Shown in pieces: positions 7,601 to 15,347 of a stretch of 24,571 nt of DNA. The translations under genes and the position numbers were made by a program. Source of the stretch: an uncultured Clostridia bacterium. GTDB lineage: Bacteria; Bacillota; Clostridia; Christensenellales; Aristaeellaceae. The notes under the pieces were generated by a model. That model did not search any database and was not told the origin of the DNA. It saw only the letters and a program-made list of their open reading frames with translations. Where the stretch lies: positions 1-24,571 of the forward strand of contig CAMOHY010000006.1 in NCBI GenBank assembly GCA_946615495.1. Direction: 5' to 3'. Within the stretch, counting starts at the first letter, position 1; each line of letters opens with the position of its first letter.

Positions 7601-8371
7601 ATGTTCTTGACCGCCAAGGGCGTACAAATCTATTATGAGCAAAGCGGCAGCGGAAAAAACGTGCTGCTGCTCCACGGCTGGGGCTGCTCCAGTAAGCATT
7701 TTGCGCCCATCGCCCAGGATTTGTCCAAGGATTGCCGGGTGACGGCCATTGATTTTCCCGCCCACGGCCAGTCCGGCCGTCCGCCGGAGCCCTGGGGCGT
7801 GCCGGAATTCGCGGAATGCGCCAAAGAAATCATTGTGCAGTTGGGCATTGCGCCTTGCGACATCATTGCGCATTCCTTTGGAGGCCGGGTGGCGCTGTAC
7901 ATGGCCGCGGCCTGGCCGGAATTGGTGAACCGGCTGGTCATCACCGGCGGCGCGGGCATCAAAAAGCCCCAGACCGAGGAACAGAAAAAGCGCAGCGAGG
8001 AATATAAAAAAAAGAAGGAAAAGCTGCTGGGCCTGACCAAATTGCCCTTGGTTGGCGGTATGGCCCAAAAGGGCCTGAAGGCTCTCCAGGAAAAGTACGG
8101 CTCCGCCGATTACAACGCCCTGGACGACGAAATGAAAAAAACCTTCGTGAAGGTGATTTCTCAGGACTTATCCCCCCTGCTGCCCAAAATCCAGGCGTCC
8201 ACGCTTTTAATTTGGGGCGAAAACGACACGGAAACGCCCCTTTGGATGGGCCAGAAAATGGAACAGGAAATCAAGGACGCGGGCCTGGTGATCTTTGAAA
8301 ACGACGGTCATTTCGCCTATCTGCGCCAGTGGCAGCGGTTTGTTACGGTGGTGCGGGCATTTTTGACATAA
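7601..8371 (+). CDS. Alpha/beta hydrolase
   Basis: This 256-residue cytoplasmic protein (no signal peptide) is an alpha/beta-hydrolase-fold enzyme. The oxyanion-hole motif HGWG is at 25-28. The nucleophile elbow AHSFGG places the serine at residue 92, the acid is probably Asp209 in WGENDTETP, and the base is His237 in NDGHFAY. A lysine-rich cap segment at about 120-142 is unusual. AGGAGG (7587-7592) sets the start. The gene ends only 12 nt before the MurF-like gene, so the two are very likely co-transcribed and translationally coupled, suggesting a cell-envelope link. The reaction is unknown: esterase, thioesterase or amidase are all possible. Confidence 0.85.
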   Translation: MFLTAKGVQIYYEQSGSGKNVLLLHGWGCSSKHFAPIAQDLSKDCRVTAIDFPAHGQSGRPPEPWGVPEFAECAKEIIVQLGIAPCDIIAHSFGGRVALYMAAAWPELVNRLVITGGAGIKKPQTEEQKKRSEEYKKKKEKLLGLTKLPLVGGMAQKGLKALQEKYGSADYNALDDEMKKTFVKVISQDLSPLLPKIQASTLLIWGENDTETPLWMGQKMEQEIKDAGLVIFENDGHFAYLRQWQRFVTVVRAFLT

Positions 8372-8383
8372 AGGATGAAACCT

Positions 8384-10018
8384 ATGCAAAACATTTGGCC
8401 GGTATTTCTGCCCATCGGCGAGGTCGTTGCCATGGTGCTGGCAGCGCGGGTGCTGCTGCATTATTTTCAGCTGGAAAGCTATCAATTCCATGGATATTTT
8501 AAAACCATCGGGCGGCAATGGAAACGGGCCTTTCTGCCCGGAATCGTGCTGAACGCGGCGTTTGCCATTTGCCTTCTGTGCTTTTCCAGCTATTTGATGG
8601 CGGATTCCGTATTCTATCTTCCAATAGCGGCTGTGCAGATTCTTCTGGGCGTATGGCTGTACCGGCGGGCCGTGAAAACGCCCCAGAAAAAGAAGTTCGC
8701 CCTCACCGCCCGCATGAAGCGGCTGTACGCGGCGTTCACCCTGGTGTGCCTGGCCGCCGTGTGGCTGAATATCAAGGGCCTAAACGCATCCGGCCATTGG
8801 GAAAGGGCGAATGAATCCTGGGGGCTGACGGCGCTGCTTCTGTTTTGCCTCCGCCCCTCCCTGTTCCTGCCCCTGCTGGTGGCCCTGGCGGGCGCAGCCG
8901 CCCTGCCCATCGAACGCCTGATTTTCCACCTGTATTTTCGGGACGCGGAAAAAAAGCTGCTGGAAAACCCGCGGCTCATCCGCATCGGCATTACGGGCAG
9001 CTACGGCAAAACGTCCACAAAATTTATATTGGCTGAAATTCTGTCGCAAAAATACAACGTGCTGGCGACGCCCGCCTCCTTCAACACCCCTATGGGCGTC
9101 ACCCGCATCATCCGGGAGCGGCTCACCCCCTCCCATCAGGTGTTCATCGGGGAAATGGGGGCCCGGCACGTGGGCGAAATCAAGGAATTATCCCGCCTGG
9201 TGCATCCCGCCATCGGCATCCTCACTGCCGTTGGGCCCCAGCATCTGGACACCTTCAAAACCATGGAGCGCATTGAAAAAACCAAGTACGAATTGATCGA
9301 CGCCCTGCCGGACGACGGCTTGGGCGTGTTCCTCCACGACGGCGCCATCGTGACGAAGCTGTACGAAAAAACGCAGAAGCCCAAATTGCTGGTGGGCAGA
9401 GAAAACGCCGACGCCTGGGCCACGGACGTTTCCGTATCCCCCCAGGGCAGCCATTTCACCCTGCACTTAAAGGGCTGGGAGCCCTTCCCCTGCCAAACCG
9501 CGCTCCTGGGGGAACACAATATCAGCAATATCCTCATGGCCTCCGCCGTGGCCAAGCGCCTGGGCCTGAACAAGGAGCAAATCAGCCGGGGCATCGCCCA
9601 ATTAAAGCCCATTGAGCACCGGCTGCAATTGCTGAAAAATCCCGGCGGCGTGGCCGTCATCGACGACGCGTTCAACACCAATCCCCGCTCCAGCAAGGAA
9701 GCGCTGAAGGTGCTCTCCGCCTTCCCCGGCCGCCGGGTCATCGTCACCCCCGGCATGGTGGAATTGGGCGCGGAGGAGGAAAAATACAACGAGGAATTCG
9801 GCCAGGCCATGGCCTCCGCCGTGGACGTGGCCGTGCTGGTGGGCCGCCGCCACACCGCGCCCATCCAACAGGGCCTTGCAAAAGCGGGCTTCCCGGCAGA
9901 AAACATTCACGTGGCCGCTAATCTGAATGAAGCCGTTGGCATTGTGAACGGCATTCTCCGCTCCGGCGACGTGGTGATGTATGAAAACGATTTACCCGAT
10001 AATTATAATGAAGGGTAA
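8384..10018 (+). CDS. Membrane-anchored MurF-like Mur ligase
   Basis: The C-terminal two thirds are an ATP-dependent Mur ligase. The P-loop is GSYGKTS at 205-211. FNTPMGVTRII follows, then GEMGARHVGEIKEL, GPQHLDTF, GEHNISNILMA and DDAFNTNPRSS. These features, and the neighbouring ddl, fit MurF, which joins D-Ala-D-Ala to UDP-MurNAc-tripeptide. Unlike standard soluble MurF of about 450 residues, it has about 190 extra N-terminal residues with roughly five hydrophobic segments (about 5-25, 50-70, 78-94, 112-130, 146-175). It ends in GDVVMYENDLPDNY, and I recall similar membrane-anchored Mur ligases in other Clostridia. I prefer the ATG at 8384 because AAGGATG at 8371-8377 is its binding site; an in-frame ATG at 8375 overlaps that site. 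Whether it is the only MurF in the cell is unknown. Confidence 0.85.
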   Translation: MQNIWPVFLPIGEVVAMVLAARVLLHYFQLESYQFHGYFKTIGRQWKRAFLPGIVLNAAFAICLLCFSSYLMADSVFYLPIAAVQILLGVWLYRRAVKTPQKKKFALTARMKRLYAAFTLVCLAAVWLNIKGLNASGHWERANESWGLTALLLFCLRPSLFLPLLVALAGAAALPIERLIFHLYFRDAEKKLLENPRLIRIGITGSYGKTSTKFILAEILSQKYNVLATPASFNTPMGVTRIIRERLTPSHQVFIGEMGARHVGEIKELSRLVHPAIGILTAVGPQHLDTFKTMERIEKTKYELIDALPDDGLGVFLHDGAIVTKLYEKTQKPKLLVGRENADAWATDVSVSPQGSHFTLHLKGWEPFPCQTALLGEHNISNILMASAVAKRLGLNKEQISRGIAQLKPIEHRLQLLKNPGGVAVIDDAFNTNPRSSKEALKVLSAFPGRRVIVTPGMVELGAEEEKYNEEFGQAMASAVDVAVLVGRRHTAPIQQGLAKAGFPAENIHVAANLNEAVGIVNGILRSGDVVMYENDLPDNYNEG

Positions 10019-10038
10019 TCGAATGCAGCGTGATTTTT

Positions 10039-10066
10039 AGAAAGCCGCCCCTATTGCGGCTTTCTT
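10039..10066 (+). terminator. Probable intrinsic terminator or attenuator before ddl
   Basis: AGAAAGCCGC (10039-10048) and GCGGCTTTCT (10056-10065) form a perfect 10-bp stem with a 7-nt loop. The uridine-rich part is inside the stem's descending arm (TTTCTT) rather than a separate tract, so termination may be partial. It follows the MurF-like stop codon by about 20 nt. Confidence 0.55.
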
Positions 10067-10142
10067 GGAAGGGGCCGGGGAAAGTCCTTCCTTGGCTTCC
10101 AAAGAAAGGGTTCCCCCAGAAAGCTCCCATAAGGAGGATATT

Positions 10143-11357
10143 ATGAGCAAAACACAGCTTGGCGTGATTTTCGGCAGCCGCACCTGCGAGCACGAGGTGG
10201 CCATCATCAGCGCCGTGCAGCTGATGCGCAACGTGAACCGGGAAAAATACGATGTGATTCCCGTATACATCAGCCAAAAGGGCGAATGGTTCACCGGCGA
10301 CCCCCTGCTGGATATCAAATCCTATACGCCCTTTGACCCCTATAAAAAGGGCATCCTGCCCGTCCACCTGGACCTGACCGCCGGTTCCGGCGCGCTGCTG
10401 CATTATGTGCCGGCCAAGGGGCTGTTTGGCGGCGGCAAGGAAGAGGTGGTGGCCAGGCTGGACTGCGTAATTCCCGTCATGCACGGCCTGCACGGGGAGG
10501 ATGGCTCCCTCCAGGGGCTGCTGGAGCTGGCGGGCCTGCCCTACACCTCCACCGGCGTTACCGGCTCCGCCGTGGGCATGGATAAGATCACCATGAAGCG
10601 GTTTTTCCGGGGCTGCGGCTTTCCCATCCTGCCGGACTGCGCCATGACCCGCTCGGAATTTGAAAAGAACGCCGACGCGGCCATGAACGCCGTGGAGGCG
10701 GCCCTCCCCTACCCCGTGTTCGTCAAGCCCGCCTGCCTGGGCTCCTCCATCGGGGTCAGCCGGGCGGATGGACGGGAAAAGCTCAGGGAAGCGCTGGAGC
10801 TGGCCTTTTCCTATGACCGGCGGGTGCTCATTGAGCAGGGGCTGGATAAGCCCATTGAGGTCAATTGCTCCGTGCTGGGCTTTGACGGGGAGCGGAGGGC
10901 CTCCGTGCTGGAAATGCCCAATTCCGGAGCGGCGTTTCTGGATTTTTCCGAAAAATACCTGGCCGGCAGCGGCGGCAGCAAGGGCATGGCAAGCTTAAAG
11001 CGCATCGTGCCCGCCCCCATCGGGGAGGAATTGACCAAGGAGCTGCAGGATTTGTCCCTGCGCATCTTTGACGCCATGGACTGCAAGGGCGTGGTCCGCA
11101 TCGACTATATGCTGGACCGCCACAGCGATAACTATTACATTACCGAAATCAACACCATTCCCGGCTCCCTGGCCTACTATCTGTGGCAGGAAAGCGGCCT
11201 GCCCTACGCCGGGCTCATTGACGAAATGGTAAACTGCGCCATGCAGGCCTACAAGGAAAAGGAACGCAATTCCTTCGCCTTCTCCTCCGATATTCTTTCC
11301 GGCGTGCAGCTGGGCGGGGCCAAGGGCGGAAAAATGGGCGGCAAGCTGAAGCTTTAA
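10143..11357 (+). CDS. ddl: D-alanine--D-alanine ligase
   Basis: Ddl makes the D-Ala-D-Ala dipeptide that MurF adds to the peptidoglycan precursor. The 404-residue ATP-grasp protein shows FGSRTCEHEVAIISA near the N-terminus, HGLHGEDGSLQGLLELAG, the ATP-binding strand VFVKPACLGSSIGVS, and the metal/product-binding ITEINTIPGSL. The loop reads FLDFSEKYLAG, retaining a tyrosine where E. coli DdlB has Tyr216, which favours D-Ala over D-lactate as second substrate. It is longer than typical Ddl because of an insertion at about 45-105 and a Gly/Lys-rich tail ending GGAKGGKMGGKLKL. AAGGAGG (10131-10137) sets the start. It lies between the MurF-like gene and alr, forming a D-Ala-D-Ala supply group. 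Confidence 0.94.
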   Translation: MSKTQLGVIFGSRTCEHEVAIISAVQLMRNVNREKYDVIPVYISQKGEWFTGDPLLDIKSYTPFDPYKKGILPVHLDLTAGSGALLHYVPAKGLFGGGKEEVVARLDCVIPVMHGLHGEDGSLQGLLELAGLPYTSTGVTGSAVGMDKITMKRFFRGCGFPILPDCAMTRSEFEKNADAAMNAVEAALPYPVFVKPACLGSSIGVSRADGREKLREALELAFSYDRRVLIEQGLDKPIEVNCSVLGFDGERRASVLEMPNSGAAFLDFSEKYLAGSGGSKGMASLKRIVPAPIGEELTKELQDLSLRIFDAMDCKGVVRIDYMLDRHSDNYYITEINTIPGSLAYYLWQESGLPYAGLIDEMVNCAMQAYKEKERNSFAFSSDILSGVQLGGAKGGKMGGKLKL

Positions 11358-11363
11358 CTGGTT

Positions 11364-11407
11364 GCGCGGCGGAAAAAGCGCTTTTTTCCGCCGCGCTGCT
11401 TTTTTTG
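11364..11407 (+). terminator. Strong intrinsic terminator after ddl
   Basis: GCGCGGCGGAAAAA (11364-11377) and TTTTTCCGCCGCGC (11383-11396) form a perfect 14-bp stem with a 5-nt loop, followed by TGCTTTTTTT. It begins 7 nt after the ddl stop codon and separates ddl from alr transcription. Confidence 0.92.
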
Positions 11408-11461
11408 ACATATTTTTCTTGTTTAAGATGCTCCCTGCCACTTTCCTTTTGGCTCAGGATT

Positions 11462-11529
11462 TGGTATACTGTGCTTGTACACAGCAGACGAAAATAAACG
11501 TGGATATCGCGGGAAAACTGTGATATAAT
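11462..11529 (+). promoter_or_regulatory. Extended -10 promoter elements upstream of alr
   Basis: Two extended -10 sequences occur in the ddl-alr gap. TGATATAAT (11521-11529) is a perfect TGnTATAAT and TGGTATACT (11462-11470) is a near match. Neither has a strong -35 17 nt upstream, which is tolerated in extended -10 promoters. The downstream one leaves a leader of about 75 nt before the alr start. The gap 11358-11610 otherwise contains only the ddl terminator and the alr binding site. Confidence 0.6.
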
Positions 11530-11610
11530 AGAAAAAGCGCACGGGCCAGCCCGGCGCGGAAAAGCCGGTTTTCTCAGGAAAGCCGGAAATGAGTCAATTG
11601 GAGGCTTTTC

Positions 11611-12729
11611 TTGCAGTACCGGGGAACGTATATTCAGGTGGACCTGGGGGCCATCGCGGCCAACACGAAAACGCTTCGGCAGTCCATTGCCCCCACGCCC
11701 CATATGATGGCCGTCGTAAAGGCGAACGCCTACGGCCACGGCCTGGTGCCGGTGGCCAAAACGGCCTTAAAGAACGGAGCGGACTTTTTGGGCGTCGCCA
11801 TTCCGGAGGAGGGCGAAACCCTGCGCAAGGCGGGGGTGACCGCCCCCATCCTGGTGCTGGGCCTGGTGAATGCCCGCGGGGCGGAGGCCAGCGTCCGATG
11901 GGATTTGACCCAAACGGTGTGCGACGAAGAACGGGTGCAATTGCTGGAGCAGGCGGCGGCCCAAATGGACAAGACCGTGGCTGTGCACCTTAAATGCGAT
12001 ACCGGCATGGGCCGCATCGGCGCGCGGACGGAGGCGGACGTGCGGCGCGTGCTCAGCGCCATTGCCGCCTGCCCCCACGTGCGCCTCACCGGCGCTTTTA
12101 CCCACTTTGCCGACGCCGACAGCGGGGACGCGGCGTATTCCCTCATGCAGATCGCGGCCTTTGACCGCCTGCGCGCTCTGCTGCCGCCGGGCCTGCTGGT
12201 GCACGCCGCGGCCAGCGCGGCGTCCCTGCGCTTTCCCCAGGCGCGGTATCAGATGGTGCGGCAGGGCATTTCCCTCTACGGCTGTCCCCCGCTGCCCGAT
12301 TCGCCGCCCCTTGTGCCCGCCCTGTCCTGGCACACGGAGGTGGTGTATGTAAAAACGCTGCCCGCCGGCGCCTGCGTAAGCTATGGCTGCGCTTACAGGA
12401 CGGAGAAGGAAACCCGCGTGGCCACCTTGCCCGTGGGCTATGGCGACGGGTATCACAGGGCTTTGTCCGGCAAAGCCCAGGTGCTCATTGGCGGCGTGCG
12501 CTGCCCGGTGCTGGGCCGGGTGTGTATGGACCAGATCATGGTGGATGTGAGCCGCGTGGAGGCGAAACGCTGCGGCCCCGGCGCCCCTGCGGTGCTGCTG
12601 GGCAGGCAGGGGGAGGACGAAATTTCCGCGGAGGAATTGGCCTCCTGGGCGGGCACCATCAGCTATGAAATGCTCCTGGCCGCCACGGCGCGGGTGCCCA
12701 TCCTTTATGTCCACGCAGAAGATGATTGA
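11611..12729 (+). CDS. alr: Alanine racemase
   Basis: Alr is a PLP-dependent enzyme that interconverts L- and D-alanine, supplying D-Ala to Ddl. The 372-residue product has the family length. The PLP lysine is Lys37 in AVVKANAYGHG (34-44), with the barrel motifs KCDTGMGRIG and GAFTHFADAD following. The C-terminal beta domain carries the catalytic-tyrosine region CVSYGCAYRTE (about 255-265) and RVCMDQIMVDVS. The start is TTG at 11611, supported by TTGGAGG at 11598-11604 with a 6-nt gap and by the match of MQYRGTYIQVDLGAIAAN to the usual N-terminus. The stop codon is followed 11 nt later by the next gene's ATG. Confidence 0.96.
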   Translation: MQYRGTYIQVDLGAIAANTKTLRQSIAPTPHMMAVVKANAYGHGLVPVAKTALKNGADFLGVAIPEEGETLRKAGVTAPILVLGLVNARGAEASVRWDLTQTVCDEERVQLLEQAAAQMDKTVAVHLKCDTGMGRIGARTEADVRRVLSAIAACPHVRLTGAFTHFADADSGDAAYSLMQIAAFDRLRALLPPGLLVHAAASAASLRFPQARYQMVRQGISLYGCPPLPDSPPLVPALSWHTEVVYVKTLPAGACVSYGCAYRTEKETRVATLPVGYGDGYHRALSGKAQVLIGGVRCPVLGRVCMDQIMVDVSRVEAKRCGPGAPAVLLGRQGEDEISAEELASWAGTISYEMLLAATARVPILYVHAEDD

Positions 12730-12740
12730 AGGAGAATACC

Positions 12741-13559
12741 ATGCAGACCAATCAAACCAAAAAAAACAAAAACAAGCGCGCCCTGGTGTTCAAGCCTTAC
12801 ATGAAGGGCAATTCCTATGACGGCGCCGCGCTCAAGCGGAGCCTGAGGCTGATGGCGTATTTTCTCATGTTCGCCTTCCTGTATCTGATGGTGGGCAGCG
12901 CCCTGCAGTTTTCCAACGCCTTCCTGCGGGTGCTGATGAACCTGATGATGGTGCTGGTGTGCGCCGCCATTGTGTATTTGGACGGGGCGCGGCTGGGCGA
13001 AGCGGAGGTAGCCTACGGCGAAATCACCTATATCCGCCAGGAATCGGGCCGGGAAGTGGAGGAAAAGGATAAGGAGCGCTGCTACCATCCCCTCAAGGGC
13101 GTGCTCATCGCCCTGGTGGCCGCCATTCCCGTGCTTTTGCTTACGCTGCCTCACGCCTTTACCGCCCAAAAGCAGGTGTACGCCCTGCAAAGCCTGCCCA
13201 AGTGGGTGGCCGGCTACAGCACGCAAACGGAAGTGACCGCGCCCCTGCAATATTATTCCCACCCCATCAGCATCACGGTAATGGATATCCTGCGCATGGT
13301 GGACCGCATTTTGATCTTCCCCTTCGCCAACATCGCCACCGTGGACAATAAGGACGCCCTGCTGCTTATGGACCGGCTGAGCCCCCTGCTGGCCTGCCTT
13401 CCGCTGGTAGGCTTCCCCCTTGGATATTTGACGGGCCCCCGTTCCCGCGCCATGGTGCACGGCGACATTTCCAGCAGCAACAAACGGCAGCAGCGCCGGA
13501 AGCGGAAGGCCATCAAGGCCCGCCAGGCGCGCACGGCCAAGAAGAACGAGTTGATCTAA
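12741..13559 (+). CDS. Uncharacterised multipass membrane protein
   Basis: I do not recognise this 272-residue protein. It has a basic, Asn/Lys-rich N-terminal tail and a hydrophobic hairpin at about 37-56 and 61-80. A charged loop containing EVEEKDKERC follows, with a third membrane segment at about 119-138. A hydrophilic, probably extracytoplasmic, stretch leads to a fourth segment near 224-244, ending PLVGFPLGYLTGPRSR. The tail is strongly basic (NKRQQRRKRKAIKARQ), consistent with a cytoplasmic end near RNA, nucleic acid or lipid head groups. GAAGGAG (12728-12734) sets the ATG at 12741. It is coupled to alr upstream and rsmD is 1 nt downstream, so it belongs to that transcription unit. Confidence 0.8.
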   Translation: MQTNQTKKNKNKRALVFKPYMKGNSYDGAALKRSLRLMAYFLMFAFLYLMVGSALQFSNAFLRVLMNLMMVLVCAAIVYLDGARLGEAEVAYGEITYIRQESGREVEEKDKERCYHPLKGVLIALVAAIPVLLLTLPHAFTAQKQVYALQSLPKWVAGYSTQTEVTAPLQYYSHPISITVMDILRMVDRILIFPFANIATVDNKDALLLMDRLSPLLACLPLVGFPLGYLTGPRSRAMVHGDISSSNKRQQRRKRKAIKARQARTAKKNELI

Positions 13560-13560
13560 C

Positions 13561-14124
13561 ATGCGTATCATTGCCGGAGAAATGCGTTCCCGCAAGCTGA
13601 AAGCGCCGGAGGGCATGGATACCCGGCCCACGGCGGACCGGGTGAAGGAAGCGCTGTTTTCCATCCTGGGGGACCGTTTGCCCCAGGCCCGCGTGCTGGA
13701 TTTGTACGCCGGCAGCGGGGCGCTGGCCCTGGAAGCCCTGAGCCGGGGCGCTCAAAGCGCCGTGCTGGTGGACTGCGGGGCCAAGGCCTGCCCCATCATT
13801 CAGGAAAATATTGACGCCCTGAACTGCCAAAGCCGGGCCCGGCTCCTGCGCATGAAGGACACCGCCGCCCTTTCCATGCTGCAAAAAAACGGGGACGCCT
13901 TTGACCTCATCTTCCTGGACCCGCCCTACCGCATGGATACGGCGCCCATTTGCCAGGCCATCGTGGAAAGGGGCCTGCTCAAGAGGGATGGGACCATTAT
14001 CGTGGAGCACGGGCGGGAAACGCCGCCCCACATTGCCCCGCCCCTGCGCCTGTGCGACCACAGAGAGTACGGCGCGGCTGGCCTGGGCTTTTACCGCTTA
14101 AGGGAGGAGGAAGAAGCGCCGTGA
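13561..14124 (+). CDS. rsmD: 16S rRNA (guanine(966)-N2)-methyltransferase RsmD
   Basis: RsmD methylates N2 of G966 in 16S rRNA in the assembled small subunit, using S-adenosylmethionine. The 187-residue product has the standard N-terminus MRIIAGEMRSRKL and TRPTADRVKEALFSIL, the AdoMet-binding motif VLDLYAGSGALALEAL (45-60), and the catalytic DPPY at 120-123. The ATG follows the preceding stop codon by one base, and the ribosome binding site is weak (GAACGAG), suggesting translational coupling. The end overlaps coaD, giving the common rsmD-coaD pairing. Confidence 0.95.
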   Translation: MRIIAGEMRSRKLKAPEGMDTRPTADRVKEALFSILGDRLPQARVLDLYAGSGALALEALSRGAQSAVLVDCGAKACPIIQENIDALNCQSRARLLRMKDTAALSMLQKNGDAFDLIFLDPPYRMDTAPICQAIVERGLLKRDGTIIVEHGRETPPHIAPPLRLCDHREYGAAGLGFYRLREEEEAP

Positions 14125-14609
14125 ACCATTCCCGATGCCTGTATCCCGGCAGCTTTGACCCCGTGACGCTGGGCCACATGGACATTATCCGGCGCGCGGC
14201 GGGAATTTTTGACACGGTGGTCGTGGGCGTGCTGCACAACCCGGAAAAGCAGGGCTGCTTCCCGGTGGAAAAGCGGCTGGATATGCTGCGCCGCGCCTGC
14301 GGCGGGCTGTCCAATGTGGAAATTATTTCCTACGGCGGGCTGCTGGCCCAGCTGACCAAGGAAATGGACATTTCCGTGGTGGTGCGCGGGGTGCGCGGCG
14401 TGGGCGATTTGGAAAGCGAAACCGTAATGGCCCGCATTAACCGCCAGCTCAACCCCGCCCTGGAAACCCTGTTTTTGCCCGCTTCCCCCGAAACGGGAGA
14501 AATCAGCGCCAGTATGGTGCGCCAATTGGCCTCCTTCGGGGCCGACTTATCCCCTTATGTTCCCCCACAGGTGCTGCCGGATATCCTGGCCGCCTTTCAA
14601 CACAAATGA
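14121..14609 (+). CDS. coaD: Phosphopantetheine adenylyltransferase
   Basis: CoaD transfers AMP from ATP to 4'-phosphopantetheine, the fourth step of coenzyme A synthesis. The 162-residue product matches the family. YPGSFDPVTLGHMDII holds the nucleotidyltransferase TxGH motif (TLGH, about 16-19). RGVRGVGDLESE corresponds to the usual RGLR..D.E motif, and the C-terminal EISASMVRQLASFG is the substrate-binding end. The start is GTG at 14121, overlapping the rsmD stop as GTGA, with GGAGGAGG at 14104-14110 as binding site. CoA is also the source of the prosthetic group on the upstream-encoded acyl carrier protein. Confidence 0.95.
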   Translation: MNHSRCLYPGSFDPVTLGHMDIIRRAAGIFDTVVVGVLHNPEKQGCFPVEKRLDMLRRACGGLSNVEIISYGGLLAQLTKEMDISVVVRGVRGVGDLESETVMARINRQLNPALETLFLPASPETGEISASMVRQLASFGADLSPYVPPQVLPDILAAFQHK

Positions 14610-14634
14610 ATGATTATGAACAGGAGGGCTGAAC

Positions 14635-15261
14635 ATGGCTTCCAGTAACCGTTTGATGACCTTTGAGCTGCTCGACAGGATGACCATGATGATTTCCAAC
14701 GCCAAGACCATTCCCCTCTACAACCGCATCATGCTGGAAAAAGAGGAATTTACCAGCCTCATGCGCCGGTTGGAGGAAAGCATCCCCGCCGATTTGCAAA
14801 AAGCCCGCGCCATTATTGAGCAGGAAGAGCAGATTTTGACGGAGAGCAACAAGATCGCCTCCGACACCACCCAGAAGGCCAACCAGGAAGCCCAAACCAC
14901 GGTGGAAAACGCCAAGGCCCAGGCCCAGAGCCTGCTTTCCGACGCCCAGAACCGGGCCAACGATACCATGCGCTCCGCCACCGACCAGGCCAACGCCATG
15001 ATGGCCGACGCCCAGGGCCGCGCCAACGCCTTGGTGGCCGACGCCCAGGCCCAGGCCCAGCAAATGGTGGCCGACAGCGAAATCATCGCCCGCGCCCAGG
15101 CCGAGGCCCAGGAAATGCTGGAAAGCGCCCATCGGGACTGCGACGAGTATTCCGCCCGCATGCACGACGCCGTGAGCCAGATGATGGAGCAGGCCGATAT
15201 GGGCCTGGCCCAGCAGCTGGACGCCCTGCGCGCCCTGCGCCAGAATTTCTCCGGCAACTAA
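14635..15261 (+). CDS. Coiled-coil protein, SepIVA/DivIVA-like
   Basis: This 208-residue soluble protein has a short N-terminal domain (about 8-70: FELLDRMTMMISNAKTIP, then LEESIPADLQKA) followed by a long Ala/Gln/Asp-rich coiled coil (about 60-175) with repeated ADAQ.RAN and ADAQAQAQQ units. Database pipelines tend to label such proteins ATPase or ATP synthase B-like, but I see no nucleotide-binding motif. The layout matches what I remember of actinobacterial SepIVA and DivIVA-family division and growth proteins, including the N-terminal hydrophobic-P...IP.L..A pattern. AGGAGG (14622-14627) precedes the ATG. It follows coaD by 25 nt, and a strong terminator follows it. I infer a structural role in division or envelope growth. 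Confidence 0.7.
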   Translation: MASSNRLMTFELLDRMTMMISNAKTIPLYNRIMLEKEEFTSLMRRLEESIPADLQKARAIIEQEEQILTESNKIASDTTQKANQEAQTTVENAKAQAQSLLSDAQNRANDTMRSATDQANAMMADAQGRANALVADAQAQAQQMVADSEIIARAQAEAQEMLESAHRDCDEYSARMHDAVSQMMEQADMGLAQQLDALRALRQNFSGN

Positions 15262-15280
15262 CCGTTTTTTGAGCCTGCCA

Positions 15281-15333
15281 GCGCAAGCAAGCCTTTCCCC
15301 GCACGGGGGAAGCGTTTGCCTGCGCCTTTTTTT
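15281..15333 (+). terminator. Intrinsic terminator after the coiled-coil gene
   Basis: A roughly 20-bp imperfect stem (15281-15300 with 15305-15325; GCGCAAGCAAGC opposite GTTTGCCTGCGC, tip CTTTCCCC/GGGGGAA) with a 4-nt loop is followed by seven T residues at 15327-15333. It isolates the coaD unit from the sigma factor operon. Confidence 0.88.
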
Positions 15334-15347
15334 GCTGCAAAAAAATA

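Noticed and set aside
10143..11357. A D-Ala-D-Lac (vancomycin-resistance type) ligase
   Set aside because: The loop keeps the tyrosine expected of D-Ala-D-Ala ligases, and there are no vanH/vanX-like neighbours.
11767..12714. A 315-codon minus-strand frame over alr
   Set aside because: Antisense shadow of alr with no ribosome binding site and no known domain.
13950..14120. An N-terminal extension of CoaD
   Set aside because: The longer frame overlaps rsmD. The GTG at 14121 has a good binding site and gives the normal CoaD N-terminus.
14880..15120. DNA-level tandem repeat in the coiled-coil gene
   Set aside because: The repeated GCCCAGGCC / GCCGACGCC words follow from the Ala/Gln/Asp-rich heptad protein sequence and are not exact repeats at DNA level.
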